DNA of 64,000 nt, taken from positions 744,001 to 808,000 of the forward strand of contig JBMNMA010000004.1 of assembly GCA_050953105.1 (NCBI GenBank). The letters run 5' to 3'. Origin of the DNA: UBA1206 sp050953105 (GTDB lineage: Bacteria > Bacillota > Clostridia > Oscillospirales > CAG-382). Under the pieces are notes generated by a model. It was given only the letters and a program-made list of their open reading frames with translations. It did not search any database and was not told the DNA's origin. This document shows positions 25,308 through 32,675 of the stretch, one piece after another. A program made the translations under genes and the position numbers. Position 1 is the first letter of the stretch; every line of letters begins with the position of its first letter.

Positions 25308-25949
25308 ATGGTTGAATGGTGGAACTCTTTATCACTTTTGGGGCAGATATTTGCCTGCATTGCCATTCCCTCAACCTTTATAATGCTTATTCAAGTATTT
25401 ATGATGTTCCTGGGACTTGGCCATTCCGGCGGAGACGGTGACGTTAACGTTGACCTTGATGGCGACGGAAATCCCGACGGAATATATGGCGATGACATTG
25501 ACACCGATACCGGCGACTTCGAATCCGATGCCGCCACAGACAGCGGTTTCCGCCTGCTTTCGGTAAGGGGAATATTATCCTTCCTTGCCATATTCGGCTG
25601 GACCGGTCTGGTGGTGCTTAAAAATGGCGGTTCAACCTTCCTTGCTTTATTGGTATCCGCCATAGCGGGACTGGCTACCATGATTATCATCGCCTTGATA
25701 TTCATGTGGATGTTCCGCCTTCAGTCAGACGGCACCATGAATATTAAGAATGCCCTAGGCGTGTCCGGCAAGGTTTATCTTCGCATACCTGCATCAAGAC
25801 AGGGCAGCGGCAAGGTAAACGTTATGATTCAGGGCAAGTACACTGAACTTGCGGCCGTAACCGACGAAGACACTCCCATTCAGTTCGGGGAAGAAATCGT
25901 GGTTATAGGTATTAGCGGCAGCAACACCCTTGTGGTGAAACGCAAATAA
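25308..25949 (+). CDS. NfeD-like membrane protein with acidic loop
   Basis: A 213-residue membrane protein placed directly before flotillin, like the YuaF-type NfeD proteins of Bacillus. One N-terminal span (about residues 10-34) is followed by a strikingly Asp/Gly-rich segment (VNVDLDGDGNPDGIYGDDID). Two more spans follow (about 88-130), and then an OB-like C-terminal domain (LGVSGKVYLRIP to NTLVVKRK). The DxDGDGxxDG pattern resembles calcium-binding EF-hand/dockerin loops. AAAGGAGG ribosome binding site. NfeD partners flotillins in membrane microdomains. Confidence 0.75.
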   Translation: MVEWWNSLSLLGQIFACIAIPSTFIMLIQVFMMFLGLGHSGGDGDVNVDLDGDGNPDGIYGDDIDTDTGDFESDAATDSGFRLLSVRGILSFLAIFGWTGLVVLKNGGSTFLALLVSAIAGLATMIIIALIFMWMFRLQSDGTMNIKNALGVSGKVYLRIPASRQGSGKVNVMIQGKYTELAAVTDEDTPIQFGEEIVVIGISGSNTLVVKRK

Positions 25950-25979
25950 CAACAAAATAAATTATAAAAGGAGAGCAAA

Positions 25980-27377
25980 ATGGAAACTTTAGGTCTTGTT
26001 TTGGTAGCTGCGCTTATTGTATTCCTCATTGTGGTTTACATTGTTTCGCGCTACAAAAAATGTCCGTCGGACAAAATCATGGTTGTGTATGGACGCATCA
26101 GAAACAACCCCGACGGAACCTCCCGTCCCGCCAAGTGTATTCACGGCGGTGCAACCTTTATCGTTCCTGTATTTCAGTCTTATGCCTTCCTTGACTTAAC
26201 CCCCCTGTCCATTCAGGTTGACCTTAAGTCGGCGTTGTCAAGGCAGAACATCCGTATCGACGTTCCCTCTACCTTTACGGTAGGCATATCCACTGAGCAG
26301 GGGATAATGCAAAACGCCGCCGAACGGCTTCTTGGCCTTAAGCTTAATGAAATTCAGGACCTTGCAAAGGACATAATCTTCGGTCAGCTCCGTCTTATCA
26401 TCGCCACCATGGATATCGAGGAAATCAACTCCGACAGAGATAAGTTCCTTGAACAGGTGTCGAGAAACGTCGAAACCGAGCTGGGTAAGATCGGTCTTCG
26501 TCTTATCAACGTTAACGTAACCGACATTTCCGACGAATCGGGTTACATTGTAGCTTTAGGTAAGGAAGCCGCCGCAAAGGCAATCAACGACGCTAAGAAG
26601 TCGGTTGCCGAAAAGGAAAGAGACGGTTCCATAGGTGAAGCCAACGCCCTTATGGAAAAGCGTATCAAGGTTTCCGAAGCCAACTCCATAGCCATAAAGG
26701 GTGAAAACGAAGCCCAAATGGCAATTGCCATGTCCAACGCCGCCCTCCGTGAAAAAGAGGCAGAAGCAAAGCGTATAGCCACCGCCGCCGAAAAAGTGGC
26801 AGAAGCTAAAGCCCTTGAAGAAGCCTACGCCGCTCAGCGCGCCGCTGAAGCAGCAAGGTTCGCCAGGGAAAAGGCATCCCTTGAGGCTGACGTAATCGTC
26901 AAGGCCGAAATAAAGAAGAGAGAAATTGAGCTTTCCGCAGAAGCCGAAGCCGAGCAAATCCGCCGCAAGGCAAAGGGCGAAGCCGACGCTATCTTCATGA
27001 AGATGCAGGCTCAGGCCAGCGGTATACAGGAAGTCTTGCTTAAGCAGGCTGCCGGCTTTGAGGAAATCGTCAAGGCCGCCGGCGGAAATGCCGACGCTGC
27101 CATCAGGCTTATGGTCGCTGACAAGCTTGAAGAGCTTATGCGTGTCCAGGTTGACGCCATTAAGAACATAAAGATAGACAAGATCACCGTCTGGGACGGA
27201 GGCAGCAACAACGACGGCAAGTCCACCACCGCAGATTTCGTGTCGTCATTGTTTAAATCGGTGCCCCCCCTTAACGAAATGTTCGATATGGCGGGCATGA
27301 AGCTCCCCGAATATCTGGGCAAGCCTGCCGGCGAAAAAGCCGTCGGTGAGGAAGCATCGCCGGAAGGAAAGGAATAA
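25980..27377 (+). CDS. floT: Flotillin-family scaffold protein
   Basis: A 465-residue SPFH-domain protein. An N-terminal hydrophobic hairpin (about 3-24) anchors it to the membrane. The SPFH/PHB domain follows (KIMVVYGRI... LRLINVNVTDISDESGYI), then a long Ala/Glu/Lys-rich coiled coil (about 195-330: EKRIKVSEANSIAIKGENEA, KKREIELSAEAEAEQIRRKA), and a C-terminal region with a glycine/proline tail. Flotillins organise membrane microdomains. In an operon with NfeD-like protein upstream and a membrane protein nine bases downstream. Confidence 0.92.
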   Translation: METLGLVLVAALIVFLIVVYIVSRYKKCPSDKIMVVYGRIRNNPDGTSRPAKCIHGGATFIVPVFQSYAFLDLTPLSIQVDLKSALSRQNIRIDVPSTFTVGISTEQGIMQNAAERLLGLKLNEIQDLAKDIIFGQLRLIIATMDIEEINSDRDKFLEQVSRNVETELGKIGLRLINVNVTDISDESGYIVALGKEAAAKAINDAKKSVAEKERDGSIGEANALMEKRIKVSEANSIAIKGENEAQMAIAMSNAALREKEAEAKRIATAAEKVAEAKALEEAYAAQRAAEAARFAREKASLEADVIVKAEIKKREIELSAEAEAEQIRRKAKGEADAIFMKMQAQASGIQEVLLKQAAGFEEIVKAAGGNADAAIRLMVADKLEELMRVQVDAIKNIKIDKITVWDGGSNNDGKSTTADFVSSLFKSVPPLNEMFDMAGMKLPEYLGKPAGEKAVGEEASPEGKE

Positions 27378-27386
27378 AAATTAAAA

Positions 27387-28055
27387 ATGCAGGATAAGGA
27401 AAAGGGTCAGTTTGACGGATTTATATTTAATAACATCATATATTTCATTGCCATGTTTATAGGCTCCCTGTTCCCCTTTGTGGCAAGGACGGCGTTGTCC
27501 TTTATGATAAAGACACCCCATCCTTCGGAGCTGAAAGCCGACGGCAGCTATCTGTTTGATGTAGTTTACCCCCTTGTTGGCATATTCACCCTTGCGGCAT
27601 TTATAATCGGCGGCTGGTACTGCTGCTATGTGGTGTCGTCAAAGGTGGCCTACAAGACGGGCAGGGAAACCGATAGCTTAAAAATGAAAATCCAGATGAT
27701 TCTGCCGGCAATATTAATGTTCGCCTGGAATCTCTACTTCGGCTTTGTCGATAAGTTTTCGGGCATGATGGGAATCCAGTTCTGGTATCCGGCGGCAGTA
27801 ACCGCCTCGCTATTTGGCTTGTTTGACAAAACCGACCTTTTGTCCTCCTTATCCTCTTTAGACCTTGTTACCAACAGCTTTGTCCTTGAGGGACTATTCA
27901 GTGCCTTTCCCTTCCTGACCGTCTTTTACGCCGTTTTATACTCTGCCGGATTCTCGGTAGCCTGCTATTTCGGCCGTAAAAAGGGCATGGCGGCAGGGGT
28001 AAGCAAAAAAGCAAAGTATCTTGAGGAAATAAGAGGCTCTTCTGCCCGTCCGTAA
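27387..28055 (+). CDS. Hypothetical multi-span membrane protein in flotillin operon
   Basis: A 222-residue membrane protein with about five hydrophobic segments, the first two around residues 12-35 and 50-78. A short basic tail (GRKKGMAAGVSKKAKYLEEI) ends the chain. I do not recognise a family. It starts nine bases after floT and ends before a strong terminator, so it is probably a fourth member of the DUF1836-NfeD-flotillin operon. Confidence 0.8.
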   Translation: MQDKEKGQFDGFIFNNIIYFIAMFIGSLFPFVARTALSFMIKTPHPSELKADGSYLFDVVYPLVGIFTLAAFIIGGWYCCYVVSSKVAYKTGRETDSLKMKIQMILPAILMFAWNLYFGFVDKFSGMMGIQFWYPAAVTASLFGLFDKTDLLSSLSSLDLVTNSFVLEGLFSAFPFLTVFYAVLYSAGFSVACYFGRKKGMAAGVSKKAKYLEEIRGSSARP

Positions 28056-28080
28056 GATAACGCTATTAAACTGTTACAAC

Positions 28081-28115
28081 AGAAAACGCCGTCAAAACGG
28101 CGTTTTCTTTTTGTT
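28081..28115. terminator. Intrinsic terminator after flotillin operon
   Basis: A perfect 12-bp stem (AGAAAACGCCGT at 28081-28092, ACGGCGTTTTCT at 28097-28108) with CAAA loop, then T residues. Confidence 0.92.
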
Positions 28116-28195
28116 AAATTTCATTTTTACTACTGTTTATGGCATAACGGCCTAAAATTTGAAATAGAATAATTAAAATTTTGCAAAAAACACTA

Positions 28196-28223
28196 TTGCA
28201 AAATTCACAGCCGGTGGTATAAT
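28196..28223 (+). promoter_or_regulatory. Predicted sigma-A promoter for asnS
   Basis: TTGCAA (28196-28201), 16-bp spacer, TATAAT (28218-28223), 40 bases before the asnS start. No T-box features are seen in the short leader. Confidence 0.7.
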
Positions 28224-28264
28224 GTGTTGTAAGCTTTGTTCATTCGACAGAAAGGAAATTTGTT

Positions 28265-29671
28265 ATGTCTATAAAAAAGGGACTTACAAAGATAAGCGAC
28301 ATCTTCGCCTCCCCCGAGACCTTTGACGGAAAAACCATCACCGTAGGCGGCTGGATAAGAAACAGCCGGTTTTCAAATGCTTTCGGGTTTATTGAACTCA
28401 ATGACGGCACCCATTTTTCGGCAGTTCAGGTGGTGGCTGAGGACGATAAGATTGATAATTATGGCGAAATTTCCAAACAAAATACATCCGCCGCTCTTAT
28501 AGTAACCGGGACTTTGGTTTTAACTCCCCAGGCAAAGCAGCCCTTTGAGATAAAGGCGGAAAAAATCGAAATTGCCGGTCCCTCAACCCCCGACTATCCC
28601 CTTCAGCCAAAGCGCCACTCCCTTGAATTTTTACGGACGATAACCCACCTTCGCCCCAGGACAAACCTTTTCAGGGCGGTGTTCAGGGTGCGTTCGGTGG
28701 CAGCCCAGGCCATACACGAATTTTTTGCCAACAACGGCTTTGTTTATGTTCACACTCCCATAATCACCTGCAGCGACTGCGAGGGCGCCGGGGAAATGTT
28801 TAAGGTTACCACCCTGGACATTCAAAATCCCCCCAAAAACCCCGACGGTCAGGTGGATTTTTCAAAGGACTTTTTCACCCGCCCCGCCAACCTCACCGTG
28901 TCCGGCCAGCTTGAGGCAGAAACCTTTGCCATGGCCTTTAACAACGTTTATACCTTCGGTCCCACCTTCCGGGCAGAAAACTCCAACACCCCCCGTCATG
29001 CGGCGGAATTCTGGATGATAGAGCCTGAAATGGCATTTGCCGACCTGGAAGACTATATGGACACCGCCGAAGCCATGGTTAAGTTTGTCATAGGCAGCGT
29101 CATGGAAAAATGCAAAGCCGAAATAGAATTTTTAAACCAGTTTGTTGACAAGAGTCTGACCGACCGTCTTAACCTGGTGGCAAAATCACAGTTTGGCAGA
29201 ATAACCTATACCGACGCAGTAAAGCTTTTGGAAAATGCAAAAGCTGATTTTGAATATCCCGTTTACTGGGGCTGCGATCTGCAGACCGAGCACGAAAGAT
29301 ATCTCACCGAAAAAATCTTCGGCAAACCCGTGTTCGTAACCGACTATCCCAAGGATATAAAGGCCTTTTACATGCGCCTTAACGACGACGGTAAAACCGT
29401 TGCCGCCGCCGATATGCTTGTTCCCGGCGTGGGTGAGCTGGTGGGCGGTTCCCAGCGTGAAGAACGGCTTGACCTGCTTGAAAAGCGAATAGAGGAACTC
29501 GGACTTAAAAAGGAAGACTACGAATGGTATCTTGAACTTCGCAAATACGGCGGAGTCAAGCACGCCGGTTTCGGTTTAGGCTTTGAAAGATTTATAATGT
29601 ATATAACCGGCGTAACCAACATCCGCGACGTTGCGCCCTTCCCCAGAACCACGGGAAATGCGGGAATTTAG
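28265..29671 (+). CDS. asnS: Asparaginyl-tRNA synthetase
   Basis: Class IIb synthetase that charges tRNA-Asn. The 468 residues have the N-terminal OB anticodon-binding domain (TITVGGWIRNSRFSNAFGFI) and the class II core. Asn-specific motif 2 is seen (AENSNTPRHAAEFWMIEPEM), and motif 3 ends in GFGLGFERFIMYITGV then NIRDVAPFPR. These segments distinguish AsnRS from AspRS. An aminotransferase of the aspartate type follows 20 bases later. Confidence 0.96.
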   Translation: MSIKKGLTKISDIFASPETFDGKTITVGGWIRNSRFSNAFGFIELNDGTHFSAVQVVAEDDKIDNYGEISKQNTSAALIVTGTLVLTPQAKQPFEIKAEKIEIAGPSTPDYPLQPKRHSLEFLRTITHLRPRTNLFRAVFRVRSVAAQAIHEFFANNGFVYVHTPIITCSDCEGAGEMFKVTTLDIQNPPKNPDGQVDFSKDFFTRPANLTVSGQLEAETFAMAFNNVYTFGPTFRAENSNTPRHAAEFWMIEPEMAFADLEDYMDTAEAMVKFVIGSVMEKCKAEIEFLNQFVDKSLTDRLNLVAKSQFGRITYTDAVKLLENAKADFEYPVYWGCDLQTEHERYLTEKIFGKPVFVTDYPKDIKAFYMRLNDDGKTVAAADMLVPGVGELVGGSQREERLDLLEKRIEELGLKKEDYEWYLELRKYGGVKHAGFGLGFERFIMYITGVTNIRDVAPFPRTTGNAGI

Positions 29672-29691
29672 GAATTTGGAGAGGACTTAGC

Positions 29692-30903
29692 TTGAACATC
29701 AACCAACTGGAAAACCAATACAATCAATTTAAGCAGAGGGGAAAAACCCTTGATATGTCAAGGGGAAAGCCCTCGGCGTCACAGCTTGACAGCCTGTCCC
29801 CGCTGCTTACCGAACTTAAAGACAATGCCGACTGCTTTTCAGAAAACGGCATTGACTGCCGCAACTACGGCTGCCCCGACGGAATACCCGAAGCCAGAAG
29901 ACTGTTTGCCTCTATTCTTGAGGTGGACGCCGACAATATAATCGTCTGCGGTAACTCAAGCTTAAACCTTATGTATGACGTCATCTCCACTGCCTACACC
30001 TTCGGCCTTAACAGCTGCAAGCCCTGGGGAAAGCAGGAAAAAATGAAATTCCTCTGCCCCGTGCCGGGTTATGACAGGCATTTTGCCATTACAAAGCTGT
30101 TCGGTTTTGAGCATATAAACATACCCATGAACTCAGACGGCCCCGATATGGATCTGGTAAAACAGTATGTCGAAAACGACGAAACCGTAAAGGGCATCTG
30201 GTGCGTTCCCAAATATTCAAACCCCACAGGGGTTACCTATTCCGACAAAGTGGTTAAGGAGTTTGCAAGCCTTAAGCCCGCCGCAAAGGACTTTGTCGTC
30301 ATGTGGGACAACGCCTACGCCGTCCACTCCTTTACAGACACCCCCGATACACTTCTTCCGGTTTTGAAAGAGGCCGAAAAGCAGGGAAGTGAAAACCTTT
30401 TTTATATTTTCACCTCCACCTCTAAAATCACCTGGTCGGGTGCGGGGATATCCTGCTTGGCAATGAGCAAAGCCAACAAGCAGGCATATATGAAATATCT
30501 GGGAATACGGACAATAGGCTACGACAAGCTAAATATGCTCCGCCACGCCAGATTTTTGTCAAGAAACCTTACGGATATAATGAAAAAGCACGGCGATGCG
30601 GTGAAGGAAAAATTCGAACTTTGCTATAAATACTTCGAAGTGCTTGAAAAAGAAGTAGAGGGGTTTGAATTCTCCCGTCCCAACGGCGGTTATTTTATAA
30701 ACGTCAACGTTCCTGCCGGCAAAGCAAAAAAGGTTGTTTCCCTTGCGGCGGAAGCGGGCCTTATACTCACCCCCGCCGGTGCCACCTTCCCCGGAGGAGT
30801 TGACCCTGAAGACAAAAACATACGCATTGCCCCCACCTACCCGGATATTGCCGAGCTTGACGAAGCACTTAAGCTGTTTTCGGTGTGTGTAAGGTTAGCG
30901 TAA
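29692..30903 (+). CDS. Aspartate aminotransferase-type PLP enzyme (type Ic-like)
   Basis: A fold-type I pyridoxal-phosphate aminotransferase of 403 residues. The MSRGKPSASQLDSL opening, the YGCPDGIPEARRLFA segment, WCVPKYSNPTGVTYS and the Schiff-base lysine in STSKITWSGAGI match the aspartate aminotransferase type Ic group (Asp_aminotransf family). It starts with TTG behind a TTGGAGAGG ribosome binding site and lies 20 bases after asnS, so aspartate/asparagine metabolism is the plausible setting. Exact amino-donor use is not proven. Confidence 0.87.
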   Translation: MNINQLENQYNQFKQRGKTLDMSRGKPSASQLDSLSPLLTELKDNADCFSENGIDCRNYGCPDGIPEARRLFASILEVDADNIIVCGNSSLNLMYDVISTAYTFGLNSCKPWGKQEKMKFLCPVPGYDRHFAITKLFGFEHINIPMNSDGPDMDLVKQYVENDETVKGIWCVPKYSNPTGVTYSDKVVKEFASLKPAAKDFVVMWDNAYAVHSFTDTPDTLLPVLKEAEKQGSENLFYIFTSTSKITWSGAGISCLAMSKANKQAYMKYLGIRTIGYDKLNMLRHARFLSRNLTDIMKKHGDAVKEKFELCYKYFEVLEKEVEGFEFSRPNGGYFINVNVPAGKAKKVVSLAAEAGLILTPAGATFPGGVDPEDKNIRIAPTYPDIAELDEALKLFSVCVRLA

Positions 30904-30919
30904 AAGCGCCAAAAAATAG

Positions 30920-30955
30920 AAACGGTTGTGTAATTTGCACAGCCGTTTATTTTAT
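30920..30955 (+). terminator. Intrinsic terminator after aminotransferase gene
   Basis: An 11-bp stem (AAACGGTTGTG at 30920-30930, CACAGCCGTTT at 30938-30948, with one G-U pair) is followed by a T-rich tail. Confidence 0.75.
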
Positions 30956-31001
30956 TATTAATATTTTTTGTTGGTTTGGTGTTAAAATTGGTTTATCTCT
31001 A

Positions 31002-31030
31002 TTGATATTTATTTTACGGTATGTTATAAT
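31002..31030 (+). promoter_or_regulatory. Predicted promoter for second solute-binding lipoprotein operon
   Basis: TTGATA (31002-31007), 17-bp spacer, TATAAT (31025-31030), about 83 bases before the GTG start. Confidence 0.75.
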
Positions 31031-31112
31031 TTATGGGCAGAAAAAACGGAATAGTTACCGAAATGTCCATCCAAACCGTTTTTGCCTATTTTATAGCGAA
31101 GGGGAATATAAC

Positions 31113-32672
31113 GTGATTAGGAAAACAGTAAGCCTCATTATTGCCGCCCTGCTTGTTTTACTAACCCTTGTTTCCTGCGTAGGCGGGGAAGACGAATCCA
31201 GCCAGGCGGCTGAAAGCTCTGGCCAGTCAACCGTTTCGGAAAACTCTGAACAAAATGAAGATTCCTCCGGCGATGAAACTGAACCCTTTAAGTACGACAC
31301 CAAGAAGTATTTCGGTACCACCATTAAAATTCTCACTGTTTCTTCCGACAGGCATCTTTACGGCAAATTACAGTTTGTTCCTTATGAAGATGACGAAGTT
31401 CAGGCCAGCTCTGCCGTTGACGCCGCTGTCCGGGTAAGGAACGATTATATTTACGAAAACTACGGCATAACAATTAAAACAAGAACCGAAATGTACCCCA
31501 CCGACGTTATCTATAACGAAATTATGGGCAATGTCGCTGACTACGACCTTGTCTGCGATTCGGTTGACCGTATGCTTAACAAGGTTCTTGAGGGTTTATT
31601 CATATCCCTTGACGACTACGTAGACCTTGACGATCCCTGGTGGGACAAAGAGGCCATTGAGGACCTGTCACTTGATGGCACCAAGCATTTCTTAATGTCG
31701 GGTGACTTTATGATCACCGACGTGGATAACATCTATCTTACTTTGTTTAATAAGAAGATGTATAACGAAAACACCGCCATTACATCTAAATACGGCGATA
31801 TTTATAAGCTTGTCGAGGACAAAAAGTTCACCCTTGACGCTTTTATGGAAATGTGTAAAGCGGTATCTGTTCCCGACGAAGAAGGCAACTGGTCTTTCTA
31901 TGCCACCTACGGCAACCTGTCCCACGGCTACGGCACCACCATAATGGTTAACGGCGGCGGCGTTTCCACCGTTGAAAAGGCTTCCGAAGGGGGACTTCGC
32001 TGTGCGGTGCTTGACGAATATTCCTTAAGCGTTTTTGGCAAAGTATATGAACTTATGTCAGACAGACAGATAACCCAAAGGGCAGAGCTTATAATAGGGC
32101 AGGGTAAAAGCCCCTCCCAATACGGCTTTTCCGAACTTAACGAAATGTTTGTAGAAGGCCGGGGACTGTTCTACAACACCACCGTTTCCTCCATCTCCCG
32201 CCTTAAAAACTCGGATGCCGAGACGGATTTCGGTATAGGCGTCCTTCCCATACCTTTATATAACGAAAATCAGGACCGCTACTACTGTGCGGTTAACCGC
32301 TATCATTCCAGCGTAGTCGGTGTTCCCGTTTCCAATACCGACAATGTCGAAGCAGCCGTGTTCCTTCTCAATGCCATGGGACACCTTAACACCAACCTTA
32401 CCGGTGGCGTTATGGCGGCTTACTATGAAGTAACCCTTAAGCTCCAGGGCACCGAAACCGACGAGGACGCAAATATGCTTGACATTGTTTTCGATTCCAA
32501 GTTCTACGACTTAGGCACCGTATTCACCTTCGGCAATCTGTTAGGACTTTACGGCTCGGTTATAAGCAACTCCAGCGACAACACTCTTGTGTCCAAGTAT
32601 GACGCAATGAGAAGTGCTGTGGAACAGGCGCTTGAAGAAACCTACACCAAATATCTGGAAAGTCTCTTTTAA
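31113..32672 (+). CDS. Extracellular solute-binding lipoprotein, second orphan copy
   Basis: A 519-residue lipoprotein starting at GTG 31113 behind GAAGGGGA; longer in-frame readings upstream would run through the terminator and promoter. The signal sequence ends in lipobox LVSC near residue 21, then comes a Ser/Glu tether (SSQAAESSGQSTVSENSEQN). The fold is the same as in the protein at 20956-22509: DDPWWDKEAIEDLSLDGT, ITDVDNIYLTLFNKK, VLPIPLYNENQDRYYC. No permease is adjacent. It heads a run of surface-protein genes (DUF4855, CBM9), so it may act in surface glycan capture. Ligand unknown. Confidence 0.85.
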   Translation: MIRKTVSLIIAALLVLLTLVSCVGGEDESSQAAESSGQSTVSENSEQNEDSSGDETEPFKYDTKKYFGTTIKILTVSSDRHLYGKLQFVPYEDDEVQASSAVDAAVRVRNDYIYENYGITIKTRTEMYPTDVIYNEIMGNVADYDLVCDSVDRMLNKVLEGLFISLDDYVDLDDPWWDKEAIEDLSLDGTKHFLMSGDFMITDVDNIYLTLFNKKMYNENTAITSKYGDIYKLVEDKKFTLDAFMEMCKAVSVPDEEGNWSFYATYGNLSHGYGTTIMVNGGGVSTVEKASEGGLRCAVLDEYSLSVFGKVYELMSDRQITQRAELIIGQGKSPSQYGFSELNEMFVEGRGLFYNTTVSSISRLKNSDAETDFGIGVLPIPLYNENQDRYYCAVNRYHSSVVGVPVSNTDNVEAAVFLLNAMGHLNTNLTGGVMAAYYEVTLKLQGTETDEDANMLDIVFDSKFYDLGTVFTFGNLLGLYGSVISNSSDNTLVSKYDAMRSAVEQALEETYTKYLESLF

Positions 32673-32675
32673 GGT

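Noticed and set aside
30885..31112. Upstream extension of the second solute-binding lipoprotein
   Set aside because: The longer frame covers a terminator and a promoter, and gives an atypical N-terminus; the GTG at 31113 with its own ribosome binding site yields a standard lipoprotein signal.
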